From an uncultured Bryobacterales bacterium (lineage in GTDB: Bacteria; Acidobacteriota; Terriglobia; Bryobacterales; UBA6623), in the NCBI GenBank assembly GCA_958295955.1, contig OY282420.1:1750435-1814434 (forward strand): 64,000 bases of DNA. Reading direction: 5' to 3'. The notes below the pieces were generated by a model. That model was not told the origin of the DNA. It saw nothing but the letters and a program-made list of their open reading frames with translations, and made no database searches. Both the position numbers and the translations under genes were made by a program. The first letter of the stretch is position 1, and every line of letters starts with the position of its first letter. Below are positions 34,880 to 45,980 of the stretch, piece by piece.

Positions 34880-37800
34880 CTACGAATCGAATCCGTAGAG
34901 ATCGTCCACAATACGGTCAATTTTACGCTCCAAGTCGGTTACATCGGCGCTTATGTCCGCTTCTTTGGCGGTGAGTATGGCGTCGACGAGATCGACGACC
35001 GGTTGTTGAACATCGAGCGCAACATCGGGGATGGGCAGCTTTTTCCAGTCGTCGGGGTAGAGGTGGATATTGCTGCGGCGGTGCGCGCGCAGGAAGTCCC
35101 GGGCGGCAGCCGAATTCATTACGCCGAGTAAATACTTGATCGAAAAGCGGCGGCTGTTGCGCTCCAGCTCTTCGCGCCGCGGAAACTTGGAACGCTGTTT
35201 CTCGTCCGGGTAACGGGCTTGTTTCTGGATGGATCGATTGCGTACGCCTTCCAGATTGTGCCAAAGGACAAAACCAACACAACTTGCGTCAAATTGGAGA
35301 TGGCTATTATCGTAGCACGCTTTTGGATCTGGACCGGGACTGCGTTGAGCAATAATTTTTTCCGAAATGAAGAGTTTATCGAAAGCTCTTGTGTTAAAAA
35401 GTCTTGGTGCTCTATCGGTGCCCCACTCCAACCACAACTTCGTAATAGGCATCCATCGACCAAGATGTTTGCCTTGAACAAATGGTTTGGGATGTAGTTG
35501 ATCTTTTATGTTCGAAACTACATCATTTGTTGTAAATGCCCCTTTTGCTACTTTTTCGTTCGCACTAGCTCTTAAACCATATTGTCCATAGCAGATCTCC
35601 TTCAGGAGTATTGTATTGGATGTTGGCTGAGGAGATACATCATCATAAAAAAACACGCGTTCGCTCAAATCCTTCTGCTTGCCGGTCGAAAGCTCTTTGA
35701 CTTGTCCAAAGGCCGGTTCGTGCAGGCGCCGCAACGGATCGTTCTCGGATGCCTCGGCCTTTCGGAACACATAGGACAGGTTGTGGACCGCTGCCTCAAA
35801 AACCTTGATCCTGCTGTAGAAGTCGATTCGCTCTATGCAGGCGTTGCGCAAGAACCACTCGCGGGCTTTCAGTGCGTACTTCGCATGGCCGAATGCGTCC
35901 GAAACGATCAAGCTGGATACGCCGCCCTCGGCGAGCAGCTTGAAACACCTCTCCATGAACGGAAGGAACATATCCCATTTCTGCCAGAGCGTCTCGTAGT
36001 AGCCGCTGCCCAGGATCGTTTCACGGGTTAGTTTGTGCTGTTTGTCCGGAAAATCCGCGCGCACATAGGGCGGGTTGCCGATGACCAGATCGAAGCCTTT
36101 GGTTACGCCGAACATCCATTCTGGATCGAACCAAGCAGCGGCGCGGGCGTTCTGGTCGTAGGGGTCCCAGTTGGCGACGGCGCGGGTCGTCTCCGCTCCC
36201 CGACACCACAGATATTGCAGCGCCTCCGCCAAGTCGGCGCGCAACTCCTCGTCCTGCTTGCGCAGCTTCAGCTTCGTTGCCCGCGTGCGGGCGTTGAAGT
36301 AGCGTTCGCGCACTCGCCGCAGATGGTCTTCCAGCCGTTCGACGTCGCCGCTGCCCAAGACCCCGTTCTCTTGCTTCCGCGAGCCCAGGCCGATCAAGGC
36401 GTCGGCGGCCACGAAGCGGGTCTCCAGATTGGGCAGCGGGCGGATGCCGTAATTGTCTTGCGGGTCGTCGTTCGCCCGCTGCTCGACGACCAGCGAGATG
36501 AAGAAGCGCAGCTTGGCAATCTGGCAAGCCACCGGCTGGATGTCCACGCCGAAGATGCCGTTCTGCATCAGGTACAACTTGCGTCCGAAATCGGAATCCC
36601 GGTAAATCTCGAAGATGCGGCTGATGTCAAGCAACTCCTCGTCCCGCGCGCGGATGTCGGCGGCCTCGAACGCCGCCCCCGCCTTCCTGCCGGCCTGTTC
36701 CTTCTGCAGTTTTTCCCAGAGCGTGTTGTGCGGGTCGAGGCGGCGCAGCGCCAGGGTCAGCTTGTGCAGTACGCCCATGGGAAAGGCGCCCGAGCCGACC
36801 GCCGGGTCGAGTATGCGCAACTCGGCCACGGCGCGCGCCACGGACTCGGTTTCCGCCGCGTCGAACAGTTCGCCGGCATCGTCGAAAGCGTCCTCGTAAT
36901 CGAGCAGGTAGCGCAGCCGGTCGCGCCAGAATGCAGCGTCGCCGTCTGCGGGCTTGCTGTTCGCCGCCAGCGCCGCAGTCAGCGCCTCATCGACCATGTA
37001 GTCGACGATGTGCCGCGGCGTATAGTAGGAGCCGGTGGCCTTGCGCGCCGTCTCTTGCGTCTCGGGATTGTAGGCGGCCAGCAGGTTCTCGAAAACGCGG
37101 CCGAGCAGCTCGGGGTCGAGGGCGACTTCGCGGTCGAGCGGGCGTGTTCTCCTCGACGGTGAACTTGTAGCGGCGCAACAAGGGAAACAGGCCTTTGGCG
37201 TCGAAGAACAGGTTTGCGGGGACGCTCAGGTCTCGATATTGGGCCGGGTTGTCGGTGAAGGCGTCGATGCGCCGGCCGCCCTCCCGTTGCCCCTCGAAAT
37301 CGTCGAGGCACTCGAACAGGCCGCCGTTGACGAAGGGCACGCCGCGCAGCATGGCGAGGAACCCCTGCGGGTCGGCCAACAGGGCGCGGCAGCGGTATTT
37401 GTTGAAGTCGCGGTGGTCGCGCTTGTCCCGCGTGCTGAAAGCGCGGCGGTCGATCGCCGTGTTCAGCGTGGCAAAGAACAGATTCTGCAGCACGGCGCGA
37501 TAGTAGCCGCTCCCCTCCGGTTCGTAGCGCTGCAGCGCGCCGCGGGCGAAGTCTTCCTCGAAAAGCTCGGGTGTAACCAGCTCTTTCTCCTTGAGGAACC
37601 AGATGAACAGCAGACGGGTAATCAAGCGGATAACGTGCCGTTCGTTGCAACCCTGCCCGGCGCCGTCGTCGGGGAAGCGGCATTGCGCCGCCGCCCGCTC
37701 GAACCAGTCGTAAAGCTCCGCGTAGAAGCGCCGGTTCAGTTGCTCGATATCGAGCGCCCGCTCCCATTCGACATGCAGCCGGTCGAAGCTGCCCACGCCC

Positions 37801-38372
37801 GCCTCCCTCATGCGCGGCAGCGCGAGGTCGGCGAGGATCTCGAGATGCGCCCGGTGCGGGTTGGCAAGGCGGATATCCTTGACCAGCGTGATCCGCTCCA
37901 GCACGTCCCGCTCGGCGTCGAGCCTGTGAACGCGGCGGTGGACGACGGCCAGGGTCAGCGTTTCACCGTGCCGGTAGAAGACAAGGGCGGGCATCGGGAA
38001 CAGACGGTTGACGGCGCGGGTCGTCTCGGCCAAGTGCGTGCGGTTGTAGGAATCTTCGTCCAGTTCGACCGCCAGGAACAGGAACGATTGGATGCGGCCG
38101 CTGTCAAAAAACGCCGCCGCCTGTCCCGTCTGCTCGGCGATCTCGTCGTCGGTGACCTGAAAGACGATATCGACAGCGCGCCAGGAGTCGAACAGGGCGC
38201 GCTGTTTGGCGAGCAATTTTACGGCGCCGAAATCTTCGAGAAATTCGGCGACTCCGCTTAAATGCGAAGTGCGCTCGCTGCGGTAGCCGAGCGTTTCGAG
38301 CAGGCCCGCGACTCCGGCGCGCAACGGCCCATCGGCGAGCCGCGCCAAAGCCTGCTGCAAGTCCTTAAGCAT
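34880..38372 (-). pseudogene. Type IIG restriction-modification enzyme (Eco57I-like), split by a frameshift
   Basis: About 1160 codons in two overlapping frames. The N-terminal part (38372 to about 37140) ends RYKFTVEENTP and then turns into Arg/Pro nonsense. One base later the other frame continues LDREVALDPELLGRVFENLL, KATGSYYTPRHIVDYMV and on to 34880. The methylase core has motif I DPAVGSGAFPMG (near 36790) and motif IV GNPPY (near 36070), as in adenine-N6 methyltransferases. The last third should be the target-recognition domain and is lower in GC than the rest. One chain would both methylate and cut DNA. A single-base change near 37139 separates the halves, so it is a pseudogene unless it is a sequencing error. 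Confidence 0.85.
37938..38205 (+). repeat. Direct repeat, copy B (inside the type IIG gene)
   Basis: This is the coding copy of the segment at 32932-33197. It encodes the EIAEQTGQAAAFFDSGRIQS and THLAETTRAVNRLFPMPAL parts of the restriction enzyme N-terminus. Confidence 0.85.
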
Positions 38373-38497
38373 CGTTGGGGGATCGGGCGCCGGGAATGTG
38401 TTTGTTATGGAAGCCTCGGCTGCCGCCGGCCGATGGGAGTTCAGCCCGCATTGTATCCGACCGGGAAAAGAGTACACCCTTCAGGCCGGTCTTTGTA

Positions 38498-38527
38498 TTG
38501 GAAAATGCGGGCCGAATCCGCTAGAAT
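38498..38527 (+). promoter_or_regulatory. Candidate sigma-70-type promoter of gyrA
   Basis: TTGGAA (38498-38503), an 18-base spacer and TAGAAT (38522-38527) lie 23 bases before the GTG start of gyrA. It is a good but not perfect match to the consensus. Confidence 0.55.
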
Positions 38528-38550
38528 AAAGAATTCTCCCTCCCTGAATC

Positions 38551-41151
<2,601 letters not shown>

Positions 41152-41191
41152 CCGCTGCGGCCGCTCGAATCTATGATTATTCGCCTGATTT

Positions 41192-42454
41192 TCAGCGGCC
41201 CCAGTGCATGTCGGCGAAGTCGAGATAGCGCAGCCAGTCGTACTCGGTGACATCGTGCTTGCCTTTGCGCAGGTGATAACCGACGGTGTTCATGATCGGC
41301 TGTTCGACGGCGGGCCGCCTGGCGACGCCCAGACCCTTTTCCCCGAGCAGCTCGTAAACCGCGCCGGCATGCATTGCCGACAGGAACTCGCCGTTGGGGT
41401 CGGCCCACAAGTCTTCCTTGGCGCCGGCGACATAAAGCGGACGAGGGGCAATCAGCGCCAGAAGCATGTGCTGATCAACGGGCAATGCGTCTTCGTTGTC
41501 GTTGTAGGCGGTGAAATTGTCGTTGAACCAGTGCGGGAACGAGGTGTTGATGCGCTTGACCGTTTCGCCGAAACGCCGCCGGCTCAGCGCCGCTCCGCCG
41601 CAGCCCGAGTCGTTCGAGATCACGATGGCGAACCGCTCGTCCGCCGCGCCGGCCCACAAGGCGGCCTTGCCCAGGCGGGAATGGCCCATGAGAGCAACGC
41701 GCCCGCTGTCGATGTCCGCATCCGTTTCGAGGTAGTCCAGGGCTCGGCTCAGCCCCCAGGCCCAGGCGGCGAGACTGCCCCAGGAGCCGGAATCCCTTGA
41801 CGCGTCGAGTTGATGCACGCCGTTTTGGAATCCGTCGTCGAAGTCGGGGTCGATGTCGCCGTAGTAAACGGTGGCCAGGCCGTAGCCGCGCTCCAGAATC
41901 TTGTCCACGGCCCAGCGGCCGGCGCTCGTTCCCCGGGAGGCTTCGGTGGCGCGGTGGTCGACTACGCCGGCGCCCTGGGCGCGCATCCAGCTTGTCGAAA
42001 GACGAATAGCCGGGTCCGGGTGGATCGTATGGTTGCCGCCGAAGTTCGGCGCCAGAAAGACGGGTACGGGTTTGGCCGTCTCAGGCGGAAGGTAGAGCAG
42101 CAACTCCATACGCGGGCCTTGCTTGTCGGCGGTAAAATAGACCGCGGCCTGCTTGCGGCGCGCTTTGCCGTCCAGGGCGTTATCGTCTTGCTCCAACAAA
42201 TCGAAGTGCAGTTCCTCGGGCCGCGCCGGAGCCCGGCCGTAAACGTGTTCCGCGAACAGAGCCAGCACCTCGGCGCGGCGGCGGTTTGTCCAATCGGCGG
42301 GCGAGCGGACGGGCTCGCCGTTGTTGAACGCAAGCGGGTTCGGCAGCTTATACGATGGGACTTTCGCTTCGTCGTAGTTGAAGCCCGGGCGCTGAGCGAA
42401 GGCGGCGGCCGCGGCAAGCACGGACGCGGCGCAGAGCATGGTCGGCAAGCGCAT
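41192..42454 (-). CDS. Secreted CE15-like glucuronoyl esterase (alpha/beta hydrolase)
   Basis: A 420-residue exported hydrolase. The signal peptide ends AAAAAFAQ (about residue 21). The nucleophile motif is GHSRLGKAALWAGA with Ser259, followed by ISNDSGCGGAALSRRRFGET, a run characteristic of bacterial carbohydrate esterase family 15. A catalytic His lies near the end in RKGKHDVTEYDW. CE15 enzymes cut ester links between 4-O-methyl-glucuronate of xylan and lignin. The ATG at 42454 was chosen because TACACT ends seven bases before it; a longer frame has no protein-like sequence. Related acetyl-xylan-type esterases cannot be fully excluded. Confidence 0.88.
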   Translation of the reverse strand: MRLPTMLCAASVLAAAAAFAQRPGFNYDEAKVPSYKLPNPLAFNNGEPVRSPADWTNRRRAEVLALFAEHVYGRAPARPEELHFDLLEQDDNALDGKARRKQAAVYFTADKQGPRMELLLYLPPETAKPVPVFLAPNFGGNHTIHPDPAIRLSTSWMRAQGAGVVDHRATEASRGTSAGRWAVDKILERGYGLATVYYGDIDPDFDDGFQNGVHQLDASRDSGSWGSLAAWAWGLSRALDYLETDADIDSGRVALMGHSRLGKAALWAGAADERFAIVISNDSGCGGAALSRRRFGETVKRINTSFPHWFNDNFTAYNDNEDALPVDQHMLLALIAPRPLYVAGAKEDLWADPNGEFLSAMHAGAVYELLGEKGLGVARRPAVEQPIMNTVGYHLRKGKHDVTEYDWLRYLDFADMHWGR

Positions 42455-42461
42455 CGCTACC

Positions 42462-42467
42462 AGTGTA
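42462..42467 (-). promoter_or_regulatory. -10-like TACACT, leaderless geometry
   Basis: Minus-strand TACACT ends seven bases before the ATG of the CE15-like gene. There is no Shine-Dalgarno site and no clear -35. Confidence 0.45.
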
Positions 42468-42547
42468 ATAGGCGGCGGCCCGTAATTTCGGCGGCAACGT
42501 CCTCGCGGATCTCGGCGGGCTTTGCCCGGCGGCGTCGGGGAAATTCG

Positions 42548-42577
42548 TTGACAGGCAATTTCGCGCTTGGGTATATT
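42548..42577 (+). promoter_or_regulatory. Strong sigma-70-type promoter of rpsA
   Basis: A perfect TTGACA (42548-42553), 18-base spacer and TATATT (42572-42577). Transcription should begin near 42584, leaving a leader of about 230 bases before rpsA. Confidence 0.8.
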
Positions 42578-42584
42578 AAGCGAA

Positions 42585-42813
42585 CCTGCTTTATTTTCAG
42601 AGAAGTAGGACTTCGAGACCGGAAATCGGGCAACGGTAGTGGAAGTGGATCGAGGATATCGATCCCGCGGTTTCACGAAATTTTGGTGAATTACACGCGA
42701 CAGCGGGCGAGCGCCTCGGGACGAAGCAGCGGGCGCCGGTTTCACGGAAAGCCGGCTTTAACGCATATTTCGTTCCCTTCGCGGGTCGTTAGGATGTTGC
42801 ACGGAGGATGACA
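42585..42813 (+). promoter_or_regulatory. Long structured leader of rpsA, possible autoregulatory region
   Basis: Contains a perfect 7-bp hairpin (42647-42653 with 42659-42665, loop GGATA) and a 9-bp hairpin with one bulge (42735-42743 with 42747-42756). The sequence CGGTTTCACG occurs twice, at 42668 and 42737, with A-rich bases after each. A GGAGG Shine-Dalgarno site (42803-42807) stands six bases before the ATG at 42814. In E. coli, S1 represses its own mRNA through leader structure; the same is inferred here. Confidence 0.5.
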
Positions 42814-44913
42814 ATGCAAGGCGGCGCGGAGCGGACCAGCGGGAGCGTTCTGAATCGAAGCGACGACCGGGAAGAGCGACAGGGGACCGACGGGCAGCAG
42901 GCGGAAACGAGCGAACCGACAGCGGAACCGCAGCTCGGGCAAGAGGCGTTTTCAGCGGCCGCCTCTGCCGCGCCGGCCGTCGAAGACCGCCCGGAAGAAC
43001 CCGCCCCCTACCCGCCCGAGGCGCCGCCGGCGGTGCCGCCGCCTCCACTGCCCGCCCCCGATCTTCCTTATCGGCCGGACGCGGCGGCGGCGCAGGAGAG
43101 ACCATTCACGGCCGCCGCAAGCCCTGCGGACACGCCGGCGCCGGCGGCTCGGTTTGAGGCCGAGGCTTCCGGCGAAGCCGTAGAGCCCACAGTTGCGGCC
43201 GTTCCCGTACAGTCGAGCCTCGCAGGGATTCCCGGCCCGCCCATGCCGGGACTGCCGGATGCATCGGCAAAAGCCGGAGACGAGAGCGAAGACGAAACGA
43301 TCGACTTCGAGGAGCCGGTTGAGCGCTTCTCCTCCGAAACTCCGGAGATTCGGCCGGGAACGCGCAGGGCCGGGCGCATTGTCAGCATCGAGCAGAACGG
43401 CGTCCTGGTGGCATTCGGCGCCAAGATCGAGGGGCTCGTCCCTCTGGACGATTTCCGCGATGCCGAAGGCAATATCACCGCGCAGCCGGACCAGGAAATC
43501 GAGGTCGTCTTCGAACGATTCGGCGAGCCCGGCGAGTGCGCGGTTCTCTCTTACCGCGACGCTGTCGAGGATGAAACTTGGCGCAAGATCGAGGCCGCCT
43601 ACGAGGCCCGCGCTCCGCTCGAAGCCAAAGTTGTCGAACGTATCAAAGGAGGGCTGCGCGTGGACATCGGGGTCTCGGCCTTCCTGCCCGGTTCACAGGT
43701 CGATACCCGTCCGGTCCACGAGTTGGAGCCTCTGATCGGGCAGGAAATCAAGGTTCTGGTCGTCAAGGTCAACCGGCGCCGCGCAAACGTCGTGGTTTCG
43801 CGCCGGGAGTTGCTCGCGGCGGAATTCCAGGCGCTGAAGCAGGAAACGCTGAGCAAGCTCAAGGAGGGCGAGCCGATCACAGGCCGCGTCAAGAACATCA
43901 CCTCTTACGGGGTGTTTGTCGATCTTGGCGGCATCGACGGCTTGATCCACATGACCGACATTGCGTACGGGCGGGTGAAAGATCCAGCGGAGATTCTGCA
44001 GCCGGGGAGCGAGGTGACTGCCCGCATTCTGCGCTTCGACGTTGAAAAAGAGCGCGTGTCGCTCAGTATCAAGCACATGCGGCCCGACCCCTGGGAGGGC
44101 ATCGAGCAGCGCTACGCGAGAGGCGACCGCGTCAAGGGCCGAATCGCAAGCATCACCGATTACGGCGCGTTCGTCGAGTTGGAGCCGGACGTCGAAGGTT
44201 TGATCCACATTACCGAGATGACTTGGTCACGGCGGTTGCGGCATCCGTCGAAGGCGGTGAAAGTCGGCGAAGAGGTCGCCTGCGTCGTGCTCAAAGTGAG
44301 CCCGGAAGACCGCCGTGTCTCGTTGAGTCTGAAACAACTCAATGCCGACCCCTGGCAGTCGCTGGGCGAGGAATTCCAGGTCGGCAAAATCGTTGCCGGC
44401 CGCGTTCGGAACGTGACTACTTACGGCGCGTTCGTTGAGATTCGCGAAGGCATCGACGGCTTGGCGCATGTCTCGGACCTGACCTGGGACAGCCGCGTTA
44501 AAAATCCGAAAGAAGTCGTCCGCAAGGGACAGGAAATCAAGGCGGTCATCCTGCACGTGGATCGCAAGAACCGCCGCCTTTCTCTGGGCCTCAAGCAACT
44601 CGAGCCCGACGCCTGGGATTCTTTCCTCAGCAAGAACGCAGCGGGAGACAAGGTTCCGGGCCTGGTGACGCGGGTCGCCAAATTCGGGGCGTTCGTGGAA
44701 GTGGCGCCGGGAGTCGAAGGTCTGTGCCACAACTCGCAAATTCCGCGCAAAGCGCGCAAGGGAGAGCAGGCGCTTCAGGTCGGCAAACGCTACCCCTTCG
44801 AGATTCTGCGGGTCAACGAATTGGACCGCAAGATCGGACTGCGCTGCGAAAGCGCCGCGCCGCTTGCCGTCGAGTCGAACGGGTCGGCGGAAGGCGCGGA
44901 CGAAACCAGCTAA
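42814..44913 (+). CDS. rpsA: 30S ribosomal protein S1, six S1 domains, extended N-terminus
   Basis: A 699-residue RNA-binding protein that recruits mRNA to the ribosome. The first 170 residues are Pro/Ala/Glu-rich and likely disordered, a feature absent from E. coli S1. Six S1 (OB-fold) domains follow, starting near residues 180, 265, 352, 436, 523 and 610; domains 3-5 carry the conserved SYGVFV/DYGAFV/TYGAFV strands and LSIKHM/LSLKQL/LGLKQL ends. The ATG at 42814 is preferred over that at 42808 because GGAGG sits at ideal distance. The HU gene follows 34 bases later. Confidence 0.95.
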   Translation: MQGGAERTSGSVLNRSDDREERQGTDGQQAETSEPTAEPQLGQEAFSAAASAAPAVEDRPEEPAPYPPEAPPAVPPPPLPAPDLPYRPDAAAAQERPFTAAASPADTPAPAARFEAEASGEAVEPTVAAVPVQSSLAGIPGPPMPGLPDASAKAGDESEDETIDFEEPVERFSSETPEIRPGTRRAGRIVSIEQNGVLVAFGAKIEGLVPLDDFRDAEGNITAQPDQEIEVVFERFGEPGECAVLSYRDAVEDETWRKIEAAYEARAPLEAKVVERIKGGLRVDIGVSAFLPGSQVDTRPVHELEPLIGQEIKVLVVKVNRRRANVVVSRRELLAAEFQALKQETLSKLKEGEPITGRVKNITSYGVFVDLGGIDGLIHMTDIAYGRVKDPAEILQPGSEVTARILRFDVEKERVSLSIKHMRPDPWEGIEQRYARGDRVKGRIASITDYGAFVELEPDVEGLIHITEMTWSRRLRHPSKAVKVGEEVACVVLKVSPEDRRVSLSLKQLNADPWQSLGEEFQVGKIVAGRVRNVTTYGAFVEIREGIDGLAHVSDLTWDSRVKNPKEVVRKGQEIKAVILHVDRKNRRLSLGLKQLEPDAWDSFLSKNAAGDKVPGLVTRVAKFGAFVEVAPGVEGLCHNSQIPRKARKGEQALQVGKRYPFEILRVNELDRKIGLRCESAAPLAVESNGSAEGADETS

Positions 44914-44947
44914 AATACCCAAGAACGGAGTCGGGAATCATTCGCCG

Positions 44948-45262
44948 ATGACAAAAGCCAATCTAGTTGAAGAAGTAGTGCAGGCGGCGGAGGTGACTTA
45001 CAAAGACGGGCAAATCATTGTCAACACCGTCTTCCAGAGTGTCGTGGACTCGCTGAAGAGCGGCAACAAGGTCGAGATCAGAGGCTTCGGCAGCTTCCGC
45101 ACCCGCCGGCGCAGGGGGCGCACCGCGCGCAATCCGAAGTCCGGCGAAAAGGTGGAGGTGCCGCCGAAAATGATTCCGTTTTTCAAGCCCAGCAAAGAAT
45201 TGCGGGATGTTGTGAACGGCGGCCCGCCGCCGCCGGCAACCCCGCTGAAGCGCAAAGGCTGA
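44948..45262 (+). CDS. HU/IHF-family DNA-binding protein
   Basis: A 104-residue nucleoid protein that bends DNA as a dimer. It has an N-terminal helix pair (KANLVEEVVQAAEVTYKDGQ), the signature KVEIRGFGSFRTRRRRGRTA (about 45-64) and the RNPKSGEKVEVPPK beta-arm with the intercalating Pro. The C-terminal FKPSKELRDVVN is typical, and a short Pro-rich tail is added. It cannot be assigned to HU or IHF alpha/beta by eye. TAAAAT at 44912-44917 may be its own -10 element. It lies between rpsA and the HIT gene and is probably co-transcribed. Confidence 0.95.
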   Translation: MTKANLVEEVVQAAEVTYKDGQIIVNTVFQSVVDSLKSGNKVEIRGFGSFRTRRRRGRTARNPKSGEKVEVPPKMIPFFKPSKELRDVVNGGPPPPATPLKRKG

Positions 45263-45279
45263 TCCGCTTCTTCCCCGCG

Positions 45280-45774
45280 ATGGATCGCCTTTGGACGCCT
45301 TGGCGCTACCGCTACGTCACGACGGATGCGAACGCGGACGCGCAAGGCAAGGAATGCGTGTTCTGCCGCATCCTCGGCTCGCAGAGCAGCGACCGCGAAA
45401 ATTTGATCGTCTGCCGCGCGAGGGATAATTTCGTGATTCTCAACCGCTTTCCTTACACCAGCGGGCACGCGATGGTCATTCCTTACGCCCACCTGGACAC
45501 GCTGTCGGCGCTGCCCGCCGCGGCGCTGCAGGAAATGACGGCGCTCACGCAGAAGCTGGAAGGCGTGCTGCGCGCGCTGTACAAGCCCGACGGCATGAAC
45601 ATCGGCATGAATATCGGACGAGCGGCCGGCGCCGGCGTTGCCGGGCACATCCACATGCATGCCGTGCCGCGCTGGATAGGCGATGCCAACTTCGCCGGCG
45701 TCATCGGCGAAACGCGCATCGTTCCCGAAGAACCGGATACGACCTGGGAGCGGCTGGCGGCGGCGTTTCTATAA
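45280..45774 (+). CDS. HIT-family hydrolase (diadenosine tetraphosphate phosphorylase-like)
   Basis: A 164-residue HIT protein. It opens with MDRLWTPWRYRYV, the typical start of the bacterial AP4A-hydrolase/phosphorylase branch, followed by a CVFC zinc-type pair (about 27-30). HAMVIPYAHLDTLSAL precedes the catalytic triad HIHMHAVPRW (about 122-131), in which the central His forms the nucleotidyl intermediate. It likely breaks down dinucleoside polyphosphates or nucleoside phosphoramidates. It begins 17 bases after the HU gene stop. Confidence 0.93.
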   Translation: MDRLWTPWRYRYVTTDANADAQGKECVFCRILGSQSSDRENLIVCRARDNFVILNRFPYTSGHAMVIPYAHLDTLSALPAAALQEMTALTQKLEGVLRALYKPDGMNIGMNIGRAAGAGVAGHIHMHAVPRWIGDANFAGVIGETRIVPEEPDTTWERLAAAFL

Positions 45775-45980
45775 GTCCGGCGCCTTGATCGGTCGCTGCC
45801 GCCCGCGATGAGCGGTTGTTTCCGGCGCATTTGCCGCGCGGCCCGGCGGCCCAAAAGGTAACCCGGCGCCGCCTCTCAGCGCCAGTTCTGACAAGGGAAG
45901 CGAGACCGGCGCATGAAAGTCGGCGAGTTTCGGCTCTCTGTTGACTAGAGTAGGAATAGTCCGCGCGCAAGCAGAACGTC

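Noticed and set aside
32932-38205. The direct repeats as ends of a mobile element
   Set aside because: The repeats are coding duplicates of a restriction gene; no transposase, terminal inverted repeats or target-site duplication was seen.
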